Origin: Tilletiopsis washingtonensis
Lineage: Eukaryota; Basidiomycota; Exobasidiomycetes; Entylomatales
Assembly (NCBI RefSeq): GCF_003144115.1
Contig: NW_020312003.1
Location: 222,153-286,152, forward strand
Direction of reading: 5' to 3'
DNA: 64,000 nt
Below the pieces are notes generated by a model that did no database searches, had not been told where the DNA came from, and saw only the letters and a program-made list of their open reading frames with translations. A program made the position numbers and the translations under genes. Of the stretch, positions 19,975-31,973 are shown one piece after another (positions within the stretch are counted from its first letter, which is position 1; every line of letters starts with the position of its first letter).

Positions 19975-22623
19975 ATGTCCAAGCTGCCGCCGCAGTCGCT
20001 GTGGAGCCGCGCCGCGAGCAAGCCGGCGCCGCGCCTGCGCACTGCCCTCGCGGCGCACCATGCCGCCACGCGCCATGCAAGTGCGGCATCGAGCGTCGCC
20101 TTCATGCCCAGCGGCGGCAGCGCGCCGCTGCTGCTCATGCCCAGCGACGTGCCCGACGTGCCCGGCGCCGTGCTGGCGCCGTACTGCGGGCCGCAGCCGC
20201 TGGCCGTCGTCGAGGCCTGGGAGCGCGGACAGCTCGTGCTGAGCAGCAACAGTGGCACCAGCCAAAGCAGCGTGGCGTCCGGCAGCAACGTCGCCAGCAC
20301 GAGCGGCAGTAGCAGCAGTGCAGCAGTGGTGCAGCTCCACGTCAATCCGCGCGCCTCGGCTGCACTGCTGGCGCCCATCCCGATGCGCCGCTACTTCTCC
20401 ACCTCCTTCGCCGCCGCATCGCACGGCGGCATCAGCACAAGCAGCGGCGCCGCGCCTGTGCCGCTGCCCACCGCAGCGAGCGGCAAGCGCGCGGTACGCA
20501 CCAGCGAGGCCTCGTCCGGCGGCTTCCTCGAGCCTGCGCCGCTTGCCGGCCGGCCGGGCACCATGGACACGCTGCACATTCGTCTCGCCGAGCTGGCTGT
20601 CGGCTCAACGCGCAGCGGCCACCGCAGCGGCGGTGCCGGTGGCTCCGGCTGGAGCTACGGCGGCTCGACGGCCATGGGTGCTGCGCGGCTGTCCGCCGCA
20701 CTGCCGCCCGAGGTCGCCACGGTCATCGGGCAGGACATCGTGGCTGCGCCATCGTCTGGCTCCTCATCCACCGCCAGCTCGCCCAACTTGACGCCACCCG
20801 CCTCGCCGGGCCCACAGCAGGCACTGCAGGCGCGCAGCGAGTCGCTGCCGAGCAGCAGCACGCAGCCGCCCACGGGCCGTGCCACGCTTGATGCGCTCGC
20901 ATCGCGTGCTGCCTTATCAACATCACCGCCGCCCGGCGTGTCAGCGCCCGTCTCCTCGGACGCGCCGCTCACGCTGCCGTCGGACTGGGAGGGGCAGTTC
21001 CGTGCGCCGCGCTCACAGCGCCACGCCTACACTTTCGAGCACGGCGCTTTTGGCATTCCCAAGCGGCATCCGCTCTCCTCCGTGCGCACGCGTCGGCCCA
21101 ACTCCGAGCCTGCACCCGCGCCTGCGCCGCGCAGTCGGCTGGCGCAGGCCGCCGACTTCCTCACGGGCGCTGCGCCGCCCGCGCAGGGACCTGGGCCGAT
21201 CGACGGCGAAGAGGCACGGCGTGCGGCGCTCAGCGGCGGCAGTACGGCCGAAGGCAAGGAGGCCTTTCTCTCCACCGCCGACGTCGAGGCAGACGTGGCG
21301 CAGCTGGCTGACGGCAAGGAGCTGCTGCTGCGCAAGAGCCGCATCCGCGATGCCTCGGGCCAGATCGTGCGTGAGCGGCTGCGCAGCGTGCAGGTCGGCG
21401 AGGATGCGTACTTCCTGCGGCCGGTGAGTACTCCTTTTGCTGCCGCTAGGCTTATCGGACTGCTGACGGCTGCAACCAGGACTCGCTCGGCGTGGCTGAC
21501 GGCGTCGGCGGATGGGCGTCGCGGCCTGGCGCTGATCCGGCGCTCTTCTCGCGCCTGCTGATGCACTTCTGTGCCGTCGAGCTGTCGCGCTACGACCAGC
21601 TCTCGGCCGCCGAGCTCGATGCCAACGACGGCTCTCTGCTAGCGGCGTGGTCGGCCGTGGACCCTGTCGAGGTGATGCACCATGCCTGGGAGCGCTGCGT
21701 TCGTGCTTCGCGGCGCGAGGGCATTCTCGGCTCCTCGACGGCGCTCATTGCGCTGCTGCGAGGCGACGAGCTGCGCATTGCAAACGTAGGCGACTGCGTC
21801 TTGCTCATCATCCGTGCTGGCGACTTGCTCTTCCGCTCCGAAGAGCAGCAGCACTCCTTCAACTTTCCCGTGCAGCTCGGCATGATGGGCGAGACGGCCG
21901 CCTCGATGGACCGCCGGCGCCGCGAGGGCAAGAAGAATGCGGCGCGCGAAGGCGCCGTCGGCACGTCGGACGAGGAGGACTACGACGAGCTGGAGAGCGT
22001 CCCGCGTCGTGCGCGGCCCGAGCCGGCACGCGCTGGCCTCGACGTCGGCAGCGCTGGCGCCGCAGCGGCCGAGGGCGAGGAGGATGCGGGCGAGGAGTGG
22101 GACGAGCCGCGTCGCGATGCCGGGCGCTACACGGTCAAGGTGCAGCGCGGCGACATCATCGTCGTGGGCTCCGACGGGCTGATGGACAACTTGTTCGACG
22201 AGGACATCCTCGAGGAGGTGCTGCGCTTTGCGCCGTGGCCGCCGCGCTCCAACACCTCGTCGCCCGACGCCTCCGGCTCATCGCCATCCCGCGGCGCGCA
22301 GCAGGCGCCCGAGCCACTGCCGAGCGACTTTAGCCCGCAGCTCGTCAGCGAGGCTCTCTGCTCGCGCGCCAAGGCCGTCTCCGAGGACAGCCGCGCCGTT
22401 AGCTCGCCATTCCAGCAGCGTGCTGTCGAAGAAGGCCTGGTGCGTCGAGACCCGCGCAGCCCCTCGCCCAAGCTCCCTGCTGACGTATCGTTCCTTCTCT
22501 CCACAGCACTACGTCGGCGGCAAGCACGACGACATCAGCGTGCTCGTCGCCGTCATCGGCGAGCGCCGCAACGAGGCCGACGTCCCGGTGCCCAGCCTCA
22601 CCTCTGCCACCGCCAAGGCATGA
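19975..22623 (+). CDS. PTC7: Mitochondrial PP2C-type phosphatase (Ptc7)
   Basis: A PP2C-family Ser/Thr phosphatase; the yeast counterpart acts in mitochondria on coenzyme Q synthesis. Exons 19975-21423, 21480-22439 and 22507-22623 give 841 residues. The N-terminus, MSKLPPQSLWSRAASKPAPR, is basic and free of acidic residues, fitting a mitochondrial presequence. A long Ser/Ala-rich region follows. Then come the Ptc7-type catalytic motifs: GVADGVGGWASRPGADPALF, ILGSSTALIALL, LRIANVGDC, SFNFPVQLG, GDIIVVGSDGLMDNLFDEDI, and GGKHDDISVLVAV after the last intron, supplying the metal-binding Asp residues. A 70-residue acidic insert lies after PVQLG. The first-exon ATG is preferred over a longer open frame because it starts the targeting sequence. 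Confidence 0.92.
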
Positions 22624-23043
22624 TGCCTCTGGCGTGTGACTCTCGCCTCGCCTCACCGCAAGCCTCGCCTTCCTCTGCCGCTCTCTCCCGGCTCCAAACA
22701 CTGATGACCACTCTCTCACGTCCCGCACACACACACACACTGCTCCCACGGTTACCTCTCTCCCGCTGACACCCTCCATCGCCCGCGTCCTTGTTGCTCC
22801 ACCTTGTCTCGCGTTCCCCTACACCTGCGCTACCCGACCCCGTTCCCGCGCCTGCGGCCTGTACGAATAGAGCGACCCTCAGATCTCAAACGAGGCATGT
22901 GCATCACGACAGCAGAGGGACGGCATTAGAGTACAGCGGGTGGAAATGTCGGGTGCGGCGGATGTGCCGCGCAAGGAGTGGGGGTGCGAAGAGGAGCAGA
23001 AGGAGGAGCTCTATGAAGGGCCAGAGGCGACAGGGGTGCGCGA
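22624..23043. other. Convergent intergenic region with a CA repeat
   Basis: 420 bases lie between the PTC7 and WDR48 stop codons. The region is C/T-rich on the + strand and contains a short CA dinucleotide run at 22726-22740. No gene is seen. Confidence 0.6.
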
Positions 23044-26000
23044 CTAGGCGCTGATGATGCGCGAGCGGTAGCGCAGCTCCGGGTCGCCGCTGGAGCGCCA
23101 GTAGAAGCGCTGCACCTCGGCGAGCGTCGTGTTGAGCGGCAGCACGATGTCGTTGCAGAGAATCTCGATGAGGTCCACCGCGTCGGGCAGGTGCGACATG
23201 GAGCGCACCGACGAGGCCGCCGACGGCGGCGACGAGGCCTCGCCGCGCCGCTTGGCGGCGGCTGCGTTGGCGGCATTGGCGAGTGCAGTCATGCTCAGGC
23301 CGCTCGAGGCGCGGTGCAGCGGCGACGTCGGGTCGACGGACGGCCGCCGAGAGCCGGCGATGCTATGGTTGCGCGAGCTCGACGTGTGCGCCAGCTCCAG
23401 CTTCTCGGCCACGTACGCGCAGCTCTTCTTGATGCGCAGCATGCGTGTGGCCGTCAGACGTGCACCACTACGGACAGAGGGTCAGCCGCGAGAACGCCAT
23501 GGCTGCTGGGCTCTTCGGACTCACCCGCTCGGCAGCTCTGGGAGCGGCACAGGCGTCGAGCCGCTGATGTTGCCGTACCCGCCGAAGCCGTCGGCACGTC
23601 CGCGCAGCTCGGGCGCAATCCACGGCGCGAGCGTAAAGCTGATCTTGCTCGGGTCGCGCGTCGGGCCGCGGTTGTGCAGCAGAAAGTCGAGCAGCCAGAG
23701 TGGTGCAGCAGCCTCGAGTGCGCCGGCATCCTGAGCTACTGTCCGCACGAGGCCACGGTACTGCGCTTGCCACGAGCCGGGCTCGGGCGCTTGCTCCACG
23801 AGGATCGTCGTGTCGGCCAGGAAGGAGTAGGTCGGGATCTCTGACGCCGACGCCGGCTGCACCGGCTGAGAGAGAAGCTGGCGCAGTGCGGCATTCTTGT
23901 CCTCGACCGGCTGTGCGCGGACAGGCGTCAGTGTGGCAGCTCTCGCAGCCCAGCGCGATGCACTCACCGCCACGATTGCAACTTCTGGCTTCTCGTCGGC
24001 CTTAGATGCCGACACGTCCGCATTCTTGTCGCCCTTGCGATTCTTGCCGATGCGCAGGCGGCTCATGAGTCCGCCACTGGTCGGTGCCGCCGCCGTGGTG
24101 ATCGCCGGGCTGGTCGCGCCGGGTGTCGTGACATTGGTCGGAGTCGAAGGCTGCGCTGCGCCGCTCTGGTTCGGCAGGGAGAAGTAGTCTCCGGGCGATC
24201 CGGGAGCGCCTGCGCCGCTTGACCCAGCAGCAGTCCGCGAGGTGAGGCTCGCAAGCCCGCGCGAAGCGGAAGGCGTCAGCGGGGCGGCGCCGGCCGGCAG
24301 CAGCGCTGGCGTCTTGGGCGGCTCGGCAAGGGCGATCGTCATGCCCGGCGTACGTTGCAGGTCTCTAAATGTCCGGCCGTTGGGGATGCTGATCTGCGAC
24401 GGCGGCGAGTGCAGCAGCTTCGGGTGGTCAAGCGCGAGTTGTCCGGGCCGCATCGGCGGCGAGGGGCCGGAACGCAGCTTGTACTCCATCGAGACGAACG
24501 TGTCGAAGAGATTGCGCAGGACGAGCTTGCCCATGTTGATGCGTTGGTCCTCCTTGGCGAAAGCTTGCGGCACGAAGTCGCAGTCGTCGAGGTAGATCTC
24601 GGCGTCGAAGGCGCGCAGCTCCTCGAGATGCACAGAGAGGAGGCCGCCGCGCACGTCGGCCGTGCACCACAGCAGCGTCGCCGCCTCGCCCTCGATGCGC
24701 TCGCGCACGAGATTGAGCGCGTCAGCCGGCGCCACCTCGTCTGAGTTGGGGTCGCGAAACTCGATGTCGCCGGCGTCTCGCGCGGCGGTGACAACATCCT
24801 GCGTGCGAAACACGCCGAGACATGCGCCCTTGACGATGTCCCAGACAGCAACGACGCCGGCCGTGTCGATGGTCAGCACGTGGCGGCGGTCGTTGAGCAT
24901 CGACGTGCGGATGAGGCCATGTGTGCCCTCGATGACATCAGCTGGAGCAGAGTAGAGCGGGATGGCGTCGGGAGCAGCGTCGCGCTCCTCGTATGCTTGC
25001 CGCGCCTCGATGGCCGCATCTTCCGCTGCCTCCTCGTCATCGACGACGGCAGCCTCGTTCGAGGCCTCGCGCGCCAGGCTGTCACGGGGCAGCGGCTCTT
25101 GCTCGGGCGCAAAGCGGATGCTCGCGCTACGCGTGCTCTTTGGCCGCGTCGTCTCGCTAAGCAGCGATGCCGGGATGGGGGACGCAGGCGACATGTGCTG
25201 CGTGATGTCGAAGGACGGCGACGAGAATGGCGGCGTGCTGCGGAACTGCGAGCTGAAGCGCGACGTGGCGCCTCCGCTGTCAGGGTCACGCGAGACCATG
25301 CTGCTAAGGCCAGTCACGGCGGCGTAGCTCTCGCTGGCTGGAGGCGCGAGGCTGACCAGTGAGTCGAAGGGGATGCCGTAGAGCGTGGCAGCGGGGTGGT
25401 GTTGCGAGGCACCTGCCAGCTCGTGCACGTCTGTCGACGTGGCCTGCGACGCGCTGGACAGCGTGTGGCGATGACGGCTGCCCGACGCCGCGCGCAGGTT
25501 TGAGCCAGCAAGGTGCGACGGCACCTGGAAGCGCAGGCCAGGCGAGTCCATCGACTTGTGCGCGAACGAGACGGATGCTGCCGAGGGACTGCCTTGCGCT
25601 GCGCCCGCAGACTTGAGTGCGCTGGTCAGCGACGGAGCCGGCGGCGCGGGAGAGTCCGTGGCGCGAGGAGGGGCGCCAAGTAGCGCCTGCGAGCTAGAGT
25701 TGCCCACGGTGCTGCTGATGGGGTAGAGCGCCTCGCGAGACATGCGCGAAGGCACGTCGTTCCAGCGAGCGACGGACGAGCTGCCGCCGGCAGTCCAGAC
25801 GTACGCATCGTCCTGCGCGATGATCTTGTGGATGCCCATGTTGTCCTTGCGTGCGCGCGGCACGCCCGTCTTGGAGCCCTCGCCGCTGTCCTTGAAGAGC
25901 ACGACGCACTCGCCCTCGGCCGGCTCGGCGCAGCGCTCCCAGTCGACCTTGCACACGTAGCCCATGCGGTCGCCCGAGTAGAAGACGTCGAGCGTCGGGT

Positions 26001-27313
26001 GCGACGAGTGCAGCGACCACACACTCTCGCTGTGGTGCGTAAAGGTGTGCAGGCAGCGCTGCTCGCCCAGCGACCACAGGCGAATCGAGGCGTCTGACGA
26101 GGCACTGAGAAGGTAGCGGCCGTCGTCCGACACGACGAGCGAGCGGATGTTGTCGGTGTGGCCGATGAGCGAAGCGATGCGCTTGCCGCTGCGCGGGTCC
26201 CATGTCCGCACCACGCGCTCGGGCGTGCCGCCAGCGAGCACAGTGCCGGCTGCGTTCGTGGAGAGGGCGTAGACAGACGCCATGACCTCTGACGCTGGCA
26301 ACGAGATGATGGGGTCCTCGCGCGTCTCGCGGATGTCCCATAGCTGCAGCAGCAAGATCAGAGGTGCTAGGCCAGGACGGTCACTATCCTGCTCACCTTG
26401 ACTGTCGAGTCGAAGCCTCCACTCGCGACCCAGGCAGGCTCCCGCGCATGTGTCAGAGCGCGCACGTAGTCGAGATGCGTGCCGAGCAGCTCAGGCGTCA
26501 CGGCGCCACGAGCATCGTGTGGGTTCCACATTCGCACAGAGCCATCTGATCCAGCAGACACGACTGGGGACGGCAACCCAGGGCTCAGCACATGGAACGG
26601 CAGGGCTCTCCTGGCGACTCACGCGTCTGGTTCATGTTGCACAGCAGCATGTCGTTGACCCAATCCGTATGGCTCTGCACGCACTGCCGAAACTTGGCGC
26701 TGGGCAGCCGCTCGCGTGCCCTTTGCGGATCCACCTGCCACGCCTGCTCCATCGGGATGGGCCCGGGCTCCTCGTCTCCATCATCCTCAGCCGACATGCG
26801 GCCGCCCTGCTCCACTCGCATGCCGTTCTCGTCAATGTCTGCACGATCGCGCCAGCTGCGTGCGACACGCGGCGCCCGGCGCCGCATCGGCAGACCGAGC
26901 TCCCAGGATGCCACGAGGCCGTCGCGGGCGCCCGTGTAGAGGATGCCGCGCGGCGTCAGGCCGTCCGAGCCGTCGTCCGAGATGCACGTGCTCGTGTCGA
27001 GTGCCAGGCTCGTGACGGGGAGCGTGTGCTGCGGATGCGGCGCACGCGACGTCTGGGCGTCGGCGGGCGGCGTCGCAGGCGGCAGCGACTCGAGCAGCGG
27101 CTGCGAGCGGCCATGCCGCGGCAGGCCTGGCGGCGGGAGGGCGAAGTAGGGCAGGCCGGACGTGGGCCGCGGCGGCAGCGAGTATGTCACTCGCCGTGGC
27201 GGCGGCGGGACTCTTGGCACCACAGGAGCTTCACCGCCTGCACCGCTGCTGCCAGCATTGGCGCCGTTCGGCGTGGCCGCAGCGCCCGACGGCGTGGAGG
27301 CGGGCAGCGCCAT
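23044..27313 (-). CDS. bun107: WDR48/UAF1-type WD40 protein (Bun107)
   Basis: WDR48 proteins bind and activate ubiquitin-specific proteases (Ubp9 in fission yeast). After a Pro-rich N-terminus the WD blades start: LPVTSLALD, GILYTGARDGLVASWEL, SHTDWVNDMLLC, SAGSDGSVRMWNP, HLDYVRALTHAREPAWVASGG, LWDIRETRED, VYALSTNAAGTVLAGGTPE, GHTDNIRSLVVSDDGRYLLS, SIRLWSLGEQRCLHTFTHH, then NMGIHKIIAQDDAYVWTAGG. A long Ser-rich linker is followed by a late blade (NDRRHVLTIDTAGVVAVWDI) and the C-terminal ubiquitin-like region containing DLLDF-like WLLDFLLHN. The last exon ends ELRYRSRIISA. A 57-nt intron at 23911-23967 has no in-frame stop. Start at the first ATG after an upstream frame; identity good. Confidence 0.88.
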
Positions 27314-28226
27314 GGCGGCGTGTGGAGAAGGCGCGGCGCTGTGGAGAGCAGCCGGTGGGGCGCGGACGCGGGCTCGATGGGCAGCGTTGGCACCCGCTGT
27401 GGTGTCGCACGAGCAGCGAGACGGCGTCGAATGTGCGTGGGATGGATGTGGAGCTGGGGAGGGGACGCGAGATAGTGGAGAGGGCCAGAGGGCGAAGGAG
27501 CGGCTCTCGCGGCCGCACCCGGCGGCTGCTCTCCGCGCGGCGCGGCGCGGCGCGGCGGTGCGGCTCGGCACCGCACCCCGCGAGCCCGGCAGGACGACGG
27601 CCGCGCTGCCGCTGACCGTCCAGCAGCGCAGCACGGCGCCAGCGCCTTCTGATGCTGCAGGCGGGCAGATCCCCGCGCATCAGAGCCCGTCTCCGCCTGC
27701 GCCGCTCGGTGCCTGCTCGGGCAGCATCGTGCATCCTTCATGCACCAGCATGCACGGACGCAGCAGCTGTCTGTGCGGCATCGGTGCCTCGGATAAAGAT
27801 GCGTGACGGGGCGTGCAAGGGTGCACCATGCGCACCGTCGCCAGCGCCAGCGCGGCAGCGCCACGCTTCGCTGTCGGCCGCAATCTGTGGTCGCTTCCAC
27901 CCCGCACTCGACTCTGATTCTGGGCTCACGAGCCGGCCAGACGGCCACAGCTTGTCGGCGGTGCAGCATGGCAGCGCACAGGACAGCAGCAGCGAGCAGT
28001 GAAGAGCGACGCAGACAGGCGCATTGAGTGGTGATTGCAGTGGTCATACATATGCGGCGGCCGGCAAGCATGCCCCGTGTCGCCAGGTGATGATGAGACG
28101 GGGCCACTGGCATCGACGCGCCCTGTCTTGGTTGGTTGTTTCTCCACGGCCGTCCAGTCCTCGTCCTGCCGACACACGCCCCGTCCAGCCCACGCCGCGC
28201 TGCTCTTTCCGAACGGAGCCCACGCC
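27314..28226. promoter_or_regulatory. Upstream region of WDR48
   Basis: 913 bases lie between the WDR48 start and the TOM70 stop; both genes are on the - strand, so this holds the WDR48 promoter and the TOM70 3' end. The open frames on both strands are low-complexity Arg/Ala/Pro sequence. I see no gene. Confidence 0.5.
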
Positions 28227-30628
28227 TTACACCAGCTGCGCGAGCTGGCTCAGTGCGGCACCCTCCTTCGGGAACGACTTGATGAACTCGAGCTGTGCCC
28301 GCGACGCCTGTGGGAAGAAAGATCAGTGCTCTGCAGGCTCCAGCTCGTCGCAGCAGGTTCGGTCTGCTCACGTTCTCGCTGTGAGAGGCAGGCAGTCAGC
28401 GTCGCCGCAGATTGAGCGTCACAAGGCTGCACTCACTAGGTGATGGCGTTCTCCAGCTCCTGGTACGTCCGTGCAATCTTGGCCGACTGCTGGAAGTAGC
28501 CGATGGCCTCGGTGATCTTGCCCTGCTGCAGGCTCAGCTGCGCCAGCGTCGCGACGGCCGTGTCGCAGTCCGGGTCCGTCTCGAGGGCCTTGCGGCAGAG
28601 CGACTCGGCGGTGGGCATGTCCTGCTTCCACTGGAAGAGCGCCAGGGCCTTGTTGATCATCGGCAGCACGCTCGGGCTGTTCGTCTTGCCGCCCTCGATC
28701 TCGATGGCGCGGTCAAACTGCTCGACGGCCTCCTCGAACTTCTGCTGGTCCAGCAGCAGCTCGCCAAAGTAGTTGTACGCCTCCGACGACGACTCAAACG
28801 TGCGCAGCAGCTTCTTGAACTCGTGCATCGAGCGCTCCGTCTCGCCCTTCTTGTAGCGCGCCACGGCGTGCTGCACCTGCGAGAAGATGAACGTGTTGTC
28901 GAGCTCCGTCGACTTCTTGTAGTCCGTGATGGCCTCGTCGAACTCGCTGAGGATAAAGTGCACCTGGCCGCGGTGGTAGTAGATGTCCGGGTCGCTCGCG
29001 TCCGCCGTCGTGGCGCGGTCAAAGTCGCGGAACGCCTCGTCCTTGTCGCCCAGCTCCATGTGCACGCTGGCCTTCTTGACCCACGTCTGCGCGTAGCCGG
29101 GCAGCAGCGTCGTGCTGCGCTCCAGGTCCTCGAGCGCGCCCGGCGCATCGCCAATGACGAAGCGGAACGTGCCGCGCATGTTGAGCGCCATGGCCTCGAG
29201 CGTCTCGCTGCTCAGCTTGTCCTCGGCTGCGTCGTTGCTGAGCGACTCGTTGAGCAACGTGAAGCCGTGCGGGTAGTTGCGCGCCTCGATGGCGTCGTAT
29301 GCCAGCATCAGCTGGTTGTCACCGCGCGACGGCGAGGCCGGCAATTGTGGCCGCGGCTCTGCGGAAGCGCAGAGTCAGCAAGCAGCAGGCGCGTGCTCTC
29401 GAGGCCACTCACTTGACCGGAAGGCCTCGAGGTACGCAGTCACGAACGTGGGCGACGGCAGCCGCGGCTCCCGTGTCTTCGATGCCGCGTCAGTCGCAGC
29501 TGCATGTCTCTGGCAGTAGCACACGCACCCGCAGGATCTCCTTGGCCTTGGACGAGGCAATCTTCTTCAGCACCCGCTCCACGGCGTCGATGGCGCTTTG
29601 GTCCTTGAACTGGCCCAGGATGCCGACAGCGGTGAAGTCTGCGCAGCGTCAGCTCACGCAATGCGCCGCAGCTCGGAGGCAAACTCACCGACCAGACTCT
29701 TGAAGAGCGTCGCACGTGCCTCCTCGCCCTGCGGCCCCTCCTCCGCCGCGTCGCCGCCAAGCTGCTCGCGCGCCACAGCGCGGCGGTTCAGCGCCTTGAC
29801 ATAGGTCGCGTCCATCCGCAGCGCCTCGTCGCAGTCCGGCACCACATCTGCTGGCCGCCCGAGGTTCGAGTAGCCTGTGCGGTAGTCCGGTCAGGAGCTG
29901 CATCCGCAAGAGGGTCTAGGCACAGCGCCGCGGCAGTAGCAGCGTGCCTGTGCAGCTGGGACCACCAGTGCGCAGCGCTTGCCCCACCTCCAGCCGGCAC
30001 TCACAGGCTGCGCGATTGCTGTAGAAGACAGCCTGCGGGTCCGCCGCAATGGCTTTTGTGTAGTGGCCCACCGCGGCGTCAAACTCGCGCCGCGAGTAGG
30101 CCTTGTTGCCGAGCAGCTTCAGTTTTTGCGCCAAGTCCTTGCGGCGGTCCTCCGGAATGCGACGGATGGCGTCCTCAGAGAGCAGGAAGAGCTCCTCTGT
30201 TGGCGCATTGTCAGCGGCATGTGGCTGTGCGCAGCATCGGCCTGCTCACCATCCGTAGCCTCCTCCAGCAGCGGGCCGTCCTCGCGCGCCGGCAGCGAGC
30301 CGGCGTCAGCGGCGGCGCTCTTCTTGCCGCCCTTGCTCTTCTTTTTCTTCTTCTTCTCCCCTCCAGCCGCCGCCTTCTCGGAGGAGAGGCGCGGGCTCGA
30401 GGTGCCCGATGCCGGCGGCGGCGCGCCGCCACGCGTGCGAGGCCCGGCGAAGAAGTAGTAGCCGGCCGCACCGCCGACGGCGAGCGTGCCGAGGCCGAGC
30501 GAGATGGCGAGCAGGCGGTGCTGCTCGACCCAGCGCGAGAAGGACGAAGCGCTTTGCTCGGCACGGGCGCCGGCACGGGCGGCAGTGCGCGAGGCGGCCT
30601 GCGCGGCGGCCTCGGGCGTGGGGGCCAT
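28227..30628 (-). CDS. TOM70: Mitochondrial import receptor Tom70
   Basis: Outer-membrane receptor that hands chaperone-bound precursors to the TOM channel. The N-terminus carries one membrane helix (LLAISLGLGTLAVGGAAGYYF, roughly residues 43-63) and then a Lys-rich linker. TPR repeats follow: QKLKLLGNKAYSRREFDAAV with YTKAIAADPQAVFYSNRAAC forms the chaperone clamp; later repeats include GYAQTWVKKASVHMELG, DPDIYYHRGQVHFILSEFDEA, EAYNYFGELLLDQQKFEEAV and ALFQWKQDMPTAESLCRKAL. The exon ending ELENAIT is followed by a 7-nt microexon (28372-28378), then the last exon (28307-28227), ASRAQLEFIKSFPKEGAALS... to LAQLV and TAA. Without the microexon the join creates a stop. There are about nine coding exons. 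Identity secure. Confidence 0.94.
28372..28378 (-). other. 7-nt microexon (CGAGAAC) of the TOM70 gene
   Basis: The upstream exon ends ACC TA at 28437. Intron 28379-28436 (58 nt) runs GTGAGT to CTCACAG with CTGAC; the microexon CGAGAAC follows; intron 28308-28371 (64 nt) runs GTGAGC to CCCACAG with a CTGAT branch-like site; the last exon starts GCG TCG CGG. The result is ELENAITYENASRAQLEF, in frame to a normal Tom70 C-terminus. Direct joining of the flanking exons gives TA+G, a stop. Confidence 0.82.
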
Positions 30629-31283
30629 GGCTGCTGCGGCGCGCGGAGCGGACGGGTGCTGCTGCAGATGCGAGGTGCGAGCCGGTGCGGATGCTAGGCA
30701 GCAGGTGGGTGCGCAGCGACGGCCGGGTGTACGTGGTGCGGCGGGTCAGAGGTGGAGAAGGGAAGCGAAGCGCAGGAGCGGGACAGACGGCCGAGAGCGG
30801 CCCGCCGGGGCCATGCTCAGCACAAGGCCCAGGCGAGCGCGACTGCCCTGCCCGCGCCCGCCGCCGGCTGGCTCTCTCTGTCGTCAGCGCGCATCACCCG
30901 CGCGTGTTGGCTGAGCCGCTCGCTGCGCAACGCAGCGGCCTGGAGGTGCTGGTCTGCCGATAGATGACAGTCGATATTCAGAGTGAGGTGCGGTGAGCTG
31001 ACTATCGAGGCTGATGGCGGCGCAGACGCAAGCAGAGAGCCGGCACGGCAGCGGGGTCGCTGCGTGGAGGCTGCCGAAAGAGGGGGAGCCGCGTCAACAG
31101 ATGCAGCCGCGCGTCGAGGCACGCCGCGGCGCGCACAGCAGCGCGTCGAGCCGGGCGGCGCTCATCATCAGCTGGGTCCAGCGCTGCGGCCTGCCTTGCC
31201 ACCACCACCACCGCCGCACTCTGCCGCCGCTCTTCGCACATCTCACCTCAAACACACTCCCAGCTCGCACCCCGCCGCACTTG
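30629..31283. promoter_or_regulatory. Divergent intergenic region, TOM70 / SUMO
   Basis: 655 bases lie between the two start codons. The 80 bases before the SUMO ATG are C-rich with CA steps, resembling a transcription start region. No other gene is seen. Confidence 0.5.
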
Positions 31284-31973
31284 ATGGCCATGTCGGACAA
31301 CGAGGCTCCCGCCGCACCCAAGCCCGAGGGCGCCGACCAGCTCAACATCAAGGTCAAGGACGGCGACGGCAACGAGGTCTTCTTCAAGGTCAAGAAGAGC
31401 ACGCGCCTCGGCAAGCTGCGCAAGGCGTACGCCGAGCGCATGGGCAAGCCCGAGAACACCGTGCGCTTCCTCTACGACGGCACGCGCGTCAACGACGACG
31501 ACACGGCCGAGAGTGTGAGTGGTGCGGCGGCAAGGAGAGCGTGGGCTTGGCGTGCGCAGCGGTGGGGTCGAAGGGCATTTTGGAGGGCAGCGCAGAGTGT
31601 GCGGCTGTCAGAGGTGATGATTTGCGGCCGCATGCTGTCGCCGCTGTCAGGCTCGAGCTGTACGCACGGCGTGCCTCTTAGAGGTATGCGCTCGTAGCGT
31701 GGCTGCAGCGGCAGTCAGGAGCATCTGTTGCCCGTCTGGCACCCGGCGACTACGAACTGGCTCTTCTGCGCTCTCGTGCTGCGCACTACCCGTGCTGTCG
31801 TCGCGTCGTCGCCGATTGCGCTCTGGTCCGGTGTTGAGGTCCGCTGCGTGCTGCCTGCCATTGAGAGACTTTCGTCATGCTGACCGCTCTTGCCTGCCCT
31901 CACGCAGCTCGAGATCGAGGACCAAGACGAGATCGACGCCATGGTCGAGCAGCTGGGCGGCGTCCGTGCCTAA
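31284..31973 (+). CDS. SMT3: SUMO (Smt3) precursor
   Basis: Small ubiquitin-like modifier. Exons 31284-31514 and 31908-31973 give 98 residues; a second ATG two codons on would give 96. The beta-grasp fold is clear: LNIKVKDGDGNEVFFKVKKS, LGKLRKAYAERMG, VRFLYDGTRVNDDDTAES, then LEIEDQDEIDAMVEQLGG. The mature Gly-Gly is followed by a three-residue tail, VRA, removed by the SUMO protease. The intron (393 nt) is long for this window and splits the protein just before the last strand. Identity secure. Confidence 0.97.

Noticed and set aside
31614-31883. A C/D-box small nucleolar RNA in the SUMO intron: GTGATGA at 31614-31620 and CTGA at 31880-31883.
   Set aside because: The two boxes are about 265 nt apart, there is no closing stem, and the CTGA is better explained as part of the intron's own CTGAC branch site.
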